Origin: Sphingomonas bacterium
Lineage (GTDB): Bacteria > Pseudomonadota > Alphaproteobacteria > Sphingomonadales > Sphingomonadaceae
Direction: 5' to 3'
DNA: 64,000 nucleotides
Assembly: GCF_903642285.1 (NCBI RefSeq)
Contig: NZ_CAHJWJ010000001.1
Coordinates: 1-64,000 of the forward strand
The position numbers and the translations under genes are program-made. Each line of letters starts with the position of its first letter. Positions within the stretch are counted from its first letter, which is position 1. Positions 27,459-35,360 of this stretch are shown piece by piece. The notes under the pieces were generated by a model that did no database searches, was not told the origin of the DNA, and saw only the letters and a list, made by a program, of their open reading frames with translations.

Positions 27459-28691
27459 CTAGATCGCGTCCGCCGACCCAAGGCATTGCGCCTTGTTCGA
27501 CCGGGGCACCTGCCGACAATTCCACAATGCCTTGCTCCGGCCGTCGCTGGCTTGCGTATAATAGAAGCTGAGTTCCGCGCGCTGCGCCGGATTGAGCGGT
27601 AGCGATTGGGCGACCTGGGACACGTCTGACCATCCGAACACCGTGCACTCGGTGTTGTTCTTGCACAGCGCGAGCGCGGCTGTGGCATAGTTGCCGGGAA
27701 AGGTGCCTGGGTCGAGTTGCACGAAATACTGGCCGCTATTGTCGCCGCCGCCACGTACCACCGCCCCGCGCAAGGATTTCTCCCGCACGCCGGCTACCAG
27801 AATGGCAGGGGGCGGGGACTTTACGGCGCTTGCCGGTGCAACGGTGGCAGGCGTCTGCGCATCGACGATTTGGGGGGGCGGCGACAATCCCGCCATCGCG
27901 CTGACGACCGGTTCCGCGCCATCGATATGCCGGACGAAGTTGGCCGGCGTGCCCCACGAGCCCGCCCACCGGTAAAACAGATGCGGGCCGATCTGCGCGC
28001 TTTTGACGAGCGAACTGGCCCAATAGGGAACGACGTAACCGGCGTGATAATGCGTCGAAAGGCCCACGTCCCGGTCGACCGCGCCAGCCAGCGCGGCGGC
28101 GGCGACGGATCTGGCGCGCGTCCACGCCGCCGGCGAAGGCGACCGGCGGAGCATCGATCCGTCGCAGGTGAAGGTGAACTGGCAACCCGTGGCGCGCTCC
28201 GCCCCCTGAAAGACCACGCCGCAGACGCTGGCCGGGAATGCGGGATGATGAACGCGGTTGAGGACGACCTGCATCACCGCCCGCTGCCCGCTTCGATCGT
28301 CACCGATCTCGTACCATCCCGCCGCCGCCAGGCAATCGGTGGCCCGCGCCATCGCCTCGCCGGTCGCCGCCGATATGAACGGCTTGGCCGCAACCAGCGG
28401 GCCAGGTGCGATCGGTTGGTTCATGTTGAACGTCCGTGCCGCCTCGGGCGTGAGCGGCAGGAGCCGCTGGTCTTGAACGAAGCGTACCAGTTCCTGTTGT
28501 GCGACGGTTTGCGACGGCGGGATCGCCTGTTTGGTCCGCGTGCCGCCTCGCTCCGACGCGGTGAACGTCGGGATCAGCGTGACGAGCAGCAGCACGATGC
28601 CGCCCGACAACGCCATCAGGGCGATCGGCAGCGAGAGGCGCACGTCCCGTCCGAGGGGCCGAGCGTCGGGAACGGCGATACGAGCAAGCAT
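27459..28691 (-). CDS. SleB-type cell wall hydrolase
   Basis: A 410-residue membrane-anchored hydrolase. A single N-terminal helix (SLPIALMALSGGIVLLLVTL) is followed by a 70-residue linker. The Hydrolase_2/SleB domain comes next, with VMQVVLNRVHHPAFPASVCG, GCQFTFTCDGSMLRR and STHYHAGYVVPYWASSLVKS as its typical blocks. The C-terminal 110 residues (after NFVRHIDGA) are Pro/Ala-rich and then contain a second small Cys-bearing module (ALCKNNTECTVFGWSDVSQV) I cannot name. SleB-type enzymes cleave peptidoglycan glycan strands. It may open the wall for EPS export or act in cell separation. Confidence 0.85.
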   Translation of the reverse strand: MLARIAVPDARPLGRDVRLSLPIALMALSGGIVLLLVTLIPTFTASERGGTRTKQAIPPSQTVAQQELVRFVQDQRLLPLTPEAARTFNMNQPIAPGPLVAAKPFISAATGEAMARATDCLAAAGWYEIGDDRSGQRAVMQVVLNRVHHPAFPASVCGVVFQGAERATGCQFTFTCDGSMLRRSPSPAAWTRARSVAAAALAGAVDRDVGLSTHYHAGYVVPYWASSLVKSAQIGPHLFYRWAGSWGTPANFVRHIDGAEPVVSAMAGLSPPPQIVDAQTPATVAPASAVKSPPPAILVAGVREKSLRGAVVRGGGDNSGQYFVQLDPGTFPGNYATAALALCKNNTECTVFGWSDVSQVAQSLPLNPAQRAELSFYYTQASDGRSKALWNCRQVPRSNKAQCLGSADAI

Positions 28692-29219
28692 TCGGGTGCC
28701 CTAGCCGCGTTTGCTTTGGGAATCATGATCGGCGCGACGTGAAGGATGTCCCATTATGCGTCTGTTCCGCTTGCGAGAAAAAATCTCCGGGCGCTGTGAT
28801 CGGTTCGATCGAAGTCGCTCTGTCGACGGACCTCGTGCACGATGCCGGTTCGTGTCAAAAATACATGCCGAAGGATGCCCAACCATCAGAAGCCGTCGCT
28901 CAGGCAGCAGATTCTCCTATTTTTTTAGTATGTTGCGTTGAACAACGCGCCGCACTTGAACCGCTGGACTGGTCCACTTTGCAAGCCGATCGGCATCGCA
29001 TGAAGGTCGTCGTGAAAGTGTCATTCACATCATTCAGGGTCGTACCAACGCCGTCGGGGCCGTGCCGATATCGACTAATCCGTGCCGCACCGACCCATTT
29101 TGAAACGGTTTTTTCACCGAATTGTGCGATTAGTCGGGATTACAAGGGTTGTCCGACTCGTCGCAAAGTGAGAAAAGAATGCTGCATTGCGACAACACTG
29201 AGTCGGTAAGGTTGCTACG
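28692..29219. other. long upstream region of the priming transferase, no gene
   Basis: More than 0.5 kb without a convincing gene. A plus-strand open frame covers most of it but has no start signal, no domain, and ends ten bases before the next gene. The right half carries CCATTTTGAAACG (29095-29107), an inverted pair CGACTAATC/GATTAGTCG (29072-29080 and 29128-29136) and the hairpin at 29153-29206. It is likely the control region of the EPS initiation gene. Confidence 0.5.
29153..29206 (+). promoter_or_regulatory. bulged inverted repeat before the priming transferase
   Basis: CCGACTC and GTCGCAA (29153-29166) are complementary to TTGCGAC (29187-29193) and GAGTCGG (29200-29206), with a six-base bulge (AACACT) and a 20-base loop. 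It ends 13 nt before the ATG at 29220. It could be an operator or a leader hairpin that affects translation. Confidence 0.4.
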
Positions 29220-29972
29220 ATGCGTGAAGGGGGCCCCTTGGTGTCCAAGACACTCGACCTAATGACATTGGAGCGTCTGTTCGACCCTTCGAAGAACGTG
29301 TCGGTCCGCGTTTCCTGGACCCGGTCGGGCGGGAACGCGCCGACGATGGGCCCCGGTCGCACGGACACCGATTGGGCATCGCGCGCGCTCGATATCGCAA
29401 TCGCGCTCGTCGCGCTGGTGTTCCTCTCGCCATTCCTGTTCCTGATCGCGCTGTTGGTCTGGCAGTCGGGCGGCCCCGCGCTGTTCGGTCATCGCCGGAT
29501 TGGCATGGGCGGCAAGGCATTCACCTGCTGGAAATTCCGGACGATGCACGTCGATTCGGATCATCTGTTGCATGAGGTGCTGGCAACCTGCGCGATCGCG
29601 CGCCGCGAATGGGAATGCGACCACAAGCTGCGGTCCGATCCGCGGATCAGCCGGATCGGCATGTTCTTGCGCAAGAGCAGCCTCGACGAACTGCCCCAGT
29701 TGCTCAACGTCCTGAACGGCACGATGAGCATCGTCGGGCCCCGGCCGATCGTTCAGGCCGAGGCGTTTCGCTACGGGCGGTATTTCACCTTCTACTGCGA
29801 AGTACGGCCGGGCATCACCGGGCTGTGGCAGGTCAACGGGCGCAATTCGACGACCTATCGCCGACGCGTCGCCTGCGACGTCATGTATGTCCGGTCGAAG
29901 GCACCGATCAACGATATCCGCATCATGCTGAAGACCATTCCGGCGGTCTGTTTCGCGCGCGGGGCCTATTGA
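29220..29972 (+). CDS. priming sugar-1-phosphate transferase (short bacterial sugar transferase)
   Basis: A 250-residue polyprenyl-phosphate sugar-phosphotransferase that starts the EPS repeat on undecaprenyl phosphate. One membrane helix (ALDIAIALVALVFLSPFLFL) is followed by the PF02397 domain: GHRRIGMGGKAFTCWKFRTM, LRKSSLDELPQLLNVLNG, MSIVGPRPIV, and VRPGITGLWQVNGRN. It lacks the extra N-terminal helices of full-length WbaP/WcaJ enzymes, as in the small-form group. ATG 29220 is taken, and a GTG at 29241 with GAAGGGGG upstream is a possible alternative. The 3' end overlaps the convergent phosphatase gene by seven bases. Confidence 0.9.
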   Translation: MREGGPLVSKTLDLMTLERLFDPSKNVSVRVSWTRSGGNAPTMGPGRTDTDWASRALDIAIALVALVFLSPFLFLIALLVWQSGGPALFGHRRIGMGGKAFTCWKFRTMHVDSDHLLHEVLATCAIARREWECDHKLRSDPRISRIGMFLRKSSLDELPQLLNVLNGTMSIVGPRPIVQAEAFRYGRYFTFYCEVRPGITGLWQVNGRNSTTYRRRVACDVMYVRSKAPINDIRIMLKTIPAVCFARGAY

Positions 29973-30748
29973 TCGATCGCGCGAGCATCACGCTTGACAT
30001 TGTTTCCATCTGCGGTGATCGTCCAGATCCCGTCGCCCAGGCCGACCGCCGACAAGCGCCCGGTGCGGTAAGCGCCCGTGTCCACCCCGATCCGGTTAGG
30101 CAGGATCATCACGCCCTCTTCGTAGATGGTATGGCCGTGGACGATAACGGCACCATGATCCGCATCGCTGGTGGTGAACGCATCGCCGATCCACAATCGG
30201 TGCTCGTCGGTCTGTTGGTCCAGCGCGACGCCGGGCATGATGCCGGCATGGACGAGATAATAGTCGCCGATCCGGACCCAGGTCGGTAGCTGCGCCAACC
30301 ACCGACGAACATCGTTGCCGATCGCCATGCGCGCGGTTCGCAGGAACGAGGGGCCGTGGTCCCCGTCGATGTCACCCTGTTCGATGCCGAAACTGCGAAG
30401 CGTGGCCCCGCCGCCATGCGCAAGCCACAGGTCGAGCGCGGCATAGTCGCCCGCCAGCGCATCCACCATGATCGCCTCGTGATTGCCCTTGAGGACGACC
30501 AAGCTGCGCTCCTTGCGAAGGCACATCAGCAGCTCGATGATCTGCGCCGACTGCGGTCCGCGGTCTACGAAGTCACCGAGAATGACGATCTTCGTCGGTT
30601 GCGCTTCGCTATCCAAAACCTCGATCCTGATCCGCTCGATGATGTCCTCGAACAGATCCAGCCGGCCGTGGATATCGCCGATGGCATAGATGCGCGGCGG
30701 CTTCTGGGTCGCAGTCCGGCGCCAAGAGGGAGGTAGGGGCAACCTCAT
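29966..30748 (-). CDS. metallophosphoesterase (PPP-like Ser/Thr phosphatase family)
   Basis: About 260 residues of the calcineurin-like phosphoesterase fold. Metal motifs are complete: GDIHGR (residues 24-29), GDFVDRG (58-64), GNHE (88-91), and later histidines in YYLVHAGIMPG and VIVHGHTIYEEG. The start is the ATG at 30746-30748, as the frame upstream is only basic residues. Relatives dephosphorylate phosphoproteins or dinucleoside tetraphosphates. No Wzb-type tyrosine phosphatase was seen in the locus, so this could be the partner of the kinase at 32198, but that is a guess. It lies 22 nt downstream of the acyltransferase on the same strand. Confidence 0.82.
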   Translation of the reverse strand: MRLPLPPSWRRTATQKPPRIYAIGDIHGRLDLFEDIIERIRIEVLDSEAQPTKIVILGDFVDRGPQSAQIIELLMCLRKERSLVVLKGNHEAIMVDALAGDYAALDLWLAHGGGATLRSFGIEQGDIDGDHGPSFLRTARMAIGNDVRRWLAQLPTWVRIGDYYLVHAGIMPGVALDQQTDEHRLWIGDAFTTSDADHGAVIVHGHTIYEEGVMILPNRIGVDTGAYRTGRLSAVGLGDGIWTITADGNNVKRDARAIDQ

Positions 30749-30770
30749 GCGCTGCTTCCGGCCACGCGGT

Positions 30771-32012
30771 TCATGTGCCCGTGTCTGGCAGGGATGCAAT
30801 ATAGATCAGCGCCATCATGCCGATGAACAGGCACCCCATAACCACGGTGATGGCGACGTTCTTGATGGCCGTGGTGCGCCTGATCCTGCGGATGCGGCCG
30901 ATCCCGCGTAGGACGGAACCGGACGTCGCCTGGTCATCGGCGTGTGACGATCGAACCCGTCGGGATACCAGCCATCGCCCGATCGCATGCCAGTAGGCGG
31001 CCGCCAGCACCAGCGCGGCTCCACCGGCGGCGATGGCGTTGACCAGGACGCCCTGATGCTCCGGTCCGCGATCGATCATCGCCTGCTGCAACGGGAAGGA
31101 TAGCAGGAACACACCCGCCAGATACGGCTCGACGCGACGGAAGAGGAGGGTGAGCGGCAGGCGGCAGACCATGAGAAACGAAGCGAGGTACGGCACCAGC
31201 AAGGCGATCGCGATGCGAAAGAACGCCGATGACAGCCAGCCGGGATGGCCTGCGACAACAATAGCCGCCAGCGCTACCACAGCGACGACGGGATAGCGGG
31301 GTTTCACGCTGACGCGCTCGCGCACATGGTAGATCGTCATTCCCAGCAGGCCGCCGAGAATGGTTCCGATGCCATCCCCCTGCACCAGGAACGAAACCTG
31401 CTCGTTCACGGCGGTGTTCAGATCCAGCACCTGTGCGATCAACGCGGCAAGCGCGGTGATGATCGCCAGCCCGGCGGCAATGATCACCGACCATCGCCGC
31501 CGCGACGTGACCGATGCGGTCACGAGCAAAGCGAGATAGAGCGGTGCCACCCACATGACGGCGTTGACCATTCGCGGCAGGTCGTTGAATTCGAACACGC
31601 CCGGCAGCTCATATTGTGGCCAGCCCAGCAAATTGAGGAGATAGGCGAAGAGCCGGCCGTCGCGAAAATAGGTCGCGCGAGCCTCGTTGGTAAACAGCGG
31701 TCCGAGGACGAACGCGGTGCCCAGGACCGCAAACGCATAGACCGGATACGCCACGCGCAGCCCGTCGCTCATGAACGTTCGCCAGGTCGACGATGCCCGG
31801 CGATGCGCCGCACTGAACCCGAGCGAGGCCGCGAGCCCGCACAGCGCGATCGACGGCAATGCCCACAGCCCCCGCACCGCCGCGAGGTTCGTGCTGTCCG
31901 TGACCTCGATACTCTGCAGAACGATCAGAAAAACGACCAGGAACAATCGGAGGGTCGCGCGTCCTCGTTTGTCCCCGTCATTACGCCGCAGCGCGTGTCC
32001 CAGTGACTGCAA
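30771..32012 (-). CDS. acyltransferase-like multi-spanning membrane protein
   Basis: About 413 residues with ten or more hydrophobic helices. It resembles OpgC/acyltransferase-3-type membrane enzymes (LRLFLVVFLIVLQSIEV, LPRMVNAVMWVAPLYLALL, RVEPYLAGVFLLSFPLQQA), though the usual catalytic His motif is not obvious. A TTG at 32010-32012 preceded by GGAG is the best start; the longer frame lacks a ribosome-binding site. It shares a transcript with the phosphatase gene. It may acylate EPS or transport an intermediate; confidence in the family is moderate. Confidence 0.6.
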   Translation of the reverse strand: MQSLGHALRRNDGDKRGRATLRLFLVVFLIVLQSIEVTDSTNLAAVRGLWALPSIALCGLAASLGFSAAHRRASSTWRTFMSDGLRVAYPVYAFAVLGTAFVLGPLFTNEARATYFRDGRLFAYLLNLLGWPQYELPGVFEFNDLPRMVNAVMWVAPLYLALLVTASVTSRRRWSVIIAAGLAIITALAALIAQVLDLNTAVNEQVSFLVQGDGIGTILGGLLGMTIYHVRERVSVKPRYPVVAVVALAAIVVAGHPGWLSSAFFRIAIALLVPYLASFLMVCRLPLTLLFRRVEPYLAGVFLLSFPLQQAMIDRGPEHQGVLVNAIAAGGAALVLAAAYWHAIGRWLVSRRVRSSHADDQATSGSVLRGIGRIRRIRRTTAIKNVAITVVMGCLFIGMMALIYIASLPDTGT

Positions 32013-32197
32013 GGCGAAACTCCATCGGCAAACGACGCTTATTATCCTATCGGGCCACCGGCACAAACCTTTCGGTAGGAAAGGGGTGTTAGAGGATTAT
32101 AGTGTCGCAGTGCGGCATTTTAAGCGAGCAATATCGGTATAATTTCGCTAAGCGACATTGCCGAGCGGCGGCGATTGCTCAGGCGAGGGAACTAGCG

Positions 32198-34393
32198 TTG
32201 AATATTCAGACGACCGAATTGATTCCGCCGATCGATGCGGAGCCGATGCCTGACCCGACCGAGACGGGAGTTGGCAACAGTTCGCTCCTGCCCGATCCGA
32301 AGACGCTGCTGGTGATCTTCTGGCGCCGTATCTGGATATTCCTTGCCGTGTTCGCGCTGGTTGTCGGGGCCGCGGTGGCCTACGCCACGCTGGCGCCTCG
32401 TCAGTACACCTCGACCGCCTCGGTCACGATCGAGCCCCGGCGGGGCGATCCGGTCCAGGCCGCGGGTGAAGATGCCGACCATGCGCAGTCGTCCGACTTT
32501 ATCGACAGCCAGATCCTTTCGTTCGACTCGCCGCAGCTGTCCGCGAAGGTGGTGATGGCGCTGGGCTTGCTCGACGATCCGCAATTCGGTGGTCCCGCCG
32601 ACCAGGTGGTCGGGCTCAATCCAGTGCAGGAACGTGCGCGTCTGGCGACCGCGGCACAGCGACTGAAGAGCAGGGTGGTCGCTCGCCGGCTGGGGCAGAC
32701 GACGCTGATCCAGATCGCGGCGACGACGCAGTCGCCGGGGCAATCCGCGCGTATCGCCAACGAATATGTCACGCAGTATCTCAACAGCATCGAGCAGGCG
32801 CGCGTCGCCGCCGATCAGCAGATGAACAAGCAGATCGATGGTCGTCTCGATCAATTGCGGGTGCAGGCCGAGCAGGCCGATGCGACGTTGCAGCAATACA
32901 AGATCGCACACGGGCTGATGAGTTCCGAAGGCGCGACGATGGCCGAACAGGAATCGTCGGCGTTGAACACGCAGGTGCAGAGCGCGCGCGCGCAGTTGGC
33001 CGAGCGTGAAGGACGGCTGAGTGCGGCCCGGCAGCAGCTCAAGGCCGGCGGCGGCGGCAGTGACGTGACGTCGGTGCTGAGTTCCGGAACGATCGGTTCG
33101 CTGCGCAGCCAGGAAGCCGATAGCAGCCGCAATCTCGCCCAGTTGCGCTCGCGCTACGGGCCGCGGCACCCGGCCGTCGCGCAAGAAGAGCAGCGACTGG
33201 AGGACGTGCAGCGTCAGTTGCAGGCCGAAAGCAACCGCATCATCTCGAGCCTGCAGGCCGAAGTCAGCGTGGCTGCCTCTGGCTTATCGTCCCTCGAAAG
33301 CAGCCAGGGGGCTGCGCGTGGACGCCTTGCCGCCAATGCCTCAGCGCAGGTCGGTTTCCTGGAATTGCAGCGCAAGGCGGATGCCGCGCGGACCGTCTAT
33401 GCGGCGTTCCTCAACAAATCCCGCGGCAGCGCGGCGCGCGACGGCATCGAACAGCCGCTCGCGACGCGGTCGGCAAACGCGGTTCCGGCGACCGCACCCT
33501 CGTCGCCCAACGTTCCCCTGCTGTATCTCGTCGGTCTGCTCATGGGGCTGATTACCGGCGTTTCGGCGGTCGTCGTGGCCGAGTTCCTCGACGGCGGCAT
33601 CAAGACCAAGACGGATGTCGAGCGGCGGCTGGGCGCGCGGTATCTCGGGTCGGTTCCCGATATCGAATCGACGCTCGATGGCCTGCGCAGCACCGAGCCG
33701 CCCGAAGAATATATCGTGTCCCATCCTCTTTCGACCTTCGCCGAGGCGTTGCGGAACCTGCGTGCGTCGATGACGCTCAGGGGTAACAAGCGGCCCAAGG
33801 TGCTGGCGGTGACGTCTGCGCTGCCGCGCGAGGGCAAGACGACGACCGCGGTCTGCCTGGCCCGGACGCTCGCGATGTCGGGTGCATCGACGGTATTCGT
33901 CGATTGCGATCTTCGCCGTCATTCGGCCAGCGATATCCTGCTCGGTGGCCGTGAAGGTCAGTTGCTGAAGGTGTTGGCGGGCGAAATTCCCATCGAACAG
34001 GGTCTGCTCGTCGATACCGTGACAGACCTTCATATCCTGGCCACGCATGTCGCGCCGACGGACGGACGCGACCTGCTGGTGCCCAATCTGATCTCCGCGC
34101 TGTTCTCCCAGCTTCGTGATCAATATGACTATGTCGTGATCGACACCGCGCCGGTCCTCGGCATCGCCGATGCGCGTTCGGTCGCCAGCATGGCGGACGC
34201 CGTGGTCCTGCTTGCGCGTTGGCGGCATACCTCGCTGCGTGCCGCGGATACGGCGCTCGACCTGCTGATCGGGGTCCGCGCGAAGGTGTACGGGGTCGCG
34301 CTGACGATGGTCGATATCCGCAAGTTCGGCAGCACGGGGCAGGAAGACGTCTACGGCTACCACAAGAAGTTCAAGGGCTATTATGTCAACTGA
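32198..34393 (+). CDS. fused chain-length determinant and tyrosine kinase (Wzc/GumC-like)
   Basis: A polysaccharide co-polymerase with a BY-kinase domain, 731 residues. The Wzz domain has a first membrane helix near residues 44-65, a long periplasmic coiled-coil (about residues 180-400) and a second helix (LLYLVGLLMGLITGVSAVVV). The cytoplasmic kinase shows Walker A ALPREGKTTT (541-550), Walker A' VFVDCDLR (566-573) and Walker B YVVIDTAP (645-652). A short tyrosine cluster ends the protein (VYGYHKKFKGYYVN). I use the TTG at 32198 because GAGGGA precedes it; the GTG at 32102 has no such site. It controls chain length together with Wzy and the OPX protein. Confidence 0.9.
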   Translation: MNIQTTELIPPIDAEPMPDPTETGVGNSSLLPDPKTLLVIFWRRIWIFLAVFALVVGAAVAYATLAPRQYTSTASVTIEPRRGDPVQAAGEDADHAQSSDFIDSQILSFDSPQLSAKVVMALGLLDDPQFGGPADQVVGLNPVQERARLATAAQRLKSRVVARRLGQTTLIQIAATTQSPGQSARIANEYVTQYLNSIEQARVAADQQMNKQIDGRLDQLRVQAEQADATLQQYKIAHGLMSSEGATMAEQESSALNTQVQSARAQLAEREGRLSAARQQLKAGGGGSDVTSVLSSGTIGSLRSQEADSSRNLAQLRSRYGPRHPAVAQEEQRLEDVQRQLQAESNRIISSLQAEVSVAASGLSSLESSQGAARGRLAANASAQVGFLELQRKADAARTVYAAFLNKSRGSAARDGIEQPLATRSANAVPATAPSSPNVPLLYLVGLLMGLITGVSAVVVAEFLDGGIKTKTDVERRLGARYLGSVPDIESTLDGLRSTEPPEEYIVSHPLSTFAEALRNLRASMTLRGNKRPKVLAVTSALPREGKTTTAVCLARTLAMSGASTVFVDCDLRRHSASDILLGGREGQLLKVLAGEIPIEQGLLVDTVTDLHILATHVAPTDGRDLLVPNLISALFSQLRDQYDYVVIDTAPVLGIADARSVASMADAVVLLARWRHTSLRAADTALDLLIGVRAKVYGVALTMVDIRKFGSTGQEDVYGYHKKFKGYYVN

Positions 34394-35213
34394 CGCGTCC
34401 GTCCCGGCGCGACGTGCGACGGTGGCGACGGTTGCCTTTGTGGTGTTTCTTGGCGGCGCGGCGTTCGCTGCACCTCACGCCGCCGTGCCTCCGGCGCCGG
34501 TAAAGGCGTCCCCCGCGGTCGAGACGGGCGGCCCATCGTTCTTCGAACCGTTCGATCGGCTGGACAGCAGGCGCTGGTTCGTTTCCGATGGGTGGGTGAA
34601 CGGCGACCATCAGGGCTGCACCTGGTCGAGGGAAAATCTCTCGATCAGCAAGGGCGTTTTGCAATTGGTGCTCGGCAAGGCCAAGGACCGGATCAGGCCG
34701 TATCGATGCGCGGAGCTGCGCACCGTCGGTCATCTCGGCTACGGCACCTATGAAGGTCGCATGCGGACCGCAGCCGGGTCGGGCCTCAACACCGCCTTTT
34801 TCACCTATAGCAACGAAACGCGTGACGAGATCGACTTCGAATTTCTCGGCCGCGATCCGGGCGGCGTGCAGTTGAACTACTACCAGGCGGGCCGCGGCGG
34901 CCACGAAAGCACGCCGAAGCTCGGCAACGACGCATCCGCCGGCTTCCATGATTATGCCTTCGTCTGGGCGCCGGGCAGCATCCGATGGTATATCGACGGC
35001 AAGCTCGTTCGAGCCGTCAGCGGCCCGGATATCCCCACGGTGCCCAGCAGCCTGGTCCTGTCGCTTTGGAACGGAACGGCGAACATCGCCGGATGGCTCG
35101 GGCCGTTCGACGCAAGCCATACCCCGGTGTCGGCGGACTATGACTGGGTGGCATTCACGCGGGCGGGCGAGAAATGCAATTTCCCCGAATCGATTACCTG
35201 TCATCCGCTCTGA
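34383..35213 (+). CDS. secreted glycoside hydrolase family 16
   Basis: A 276-residue exported GH16 enzyme. The N-terminus ends in a signal peptide (VVFLGGAAFA|APH, near residue 29). The catalytic motif DEIDFEFLG (148-156) contains both acidic residues of the E-x-D-x-E set. Upstream, GTYEGRMRTAAGSGLNTAFF is the typical GH16 strand pair; WAPGSIRWYIDGKLV follows. GH16 enzymes cut beta-1,3 or beta-1,4 glucans or galactans, and EPS loci often carry one to trim their polymer. Its start lies inside the end of the kinase gene (11-base overlap), with AAGGG as ribosome-binding site. Confidence 0.9.
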   Translation: MSTDASVPARRATVATVAFVVFLGGAAFAAPHAAVPPAPVKASPAVETGGPSFFEPFDRLDSRRWFVSDGWVNGDHQGCTWSRENLSISKGVLQLVLGKAKDRIRPYRCAELRTVGHLGYGTYEGRMRTAAGSGLNTAFFTYSNETRDEIDFEFLGRDPGGVQLNYYQAGRGGHESTPKLGNDASAGFHDYAFVWAPGSIRWYIDGKLVRAVSGPDIPTVPSSLVLSLWNGTANIAGWLGPFDASHTPVSADYDWVAFTRAGEKCNFPESITCHPL

Positions 35214-35360
35214 CGCGGCGTAGCAGGTGACCCAACGGCTCTCTGGACCGGGTTATGGCCGTGGACACGGACCGATCCCCACGGCATTCCCGGACAACCT
35301 CGATGCGATGCATCGCCCGGAACAGGTTGCTGCTGCGGGCCGGATTGCGGGAGTAGCCGG

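Noticed and set aside
28739..29209. 156-residue plus-strand frame upstream of the priming transferase
   Set aside because: Poor start, no domain, mixed composition, and it runs through the inverted repeats of the control region.
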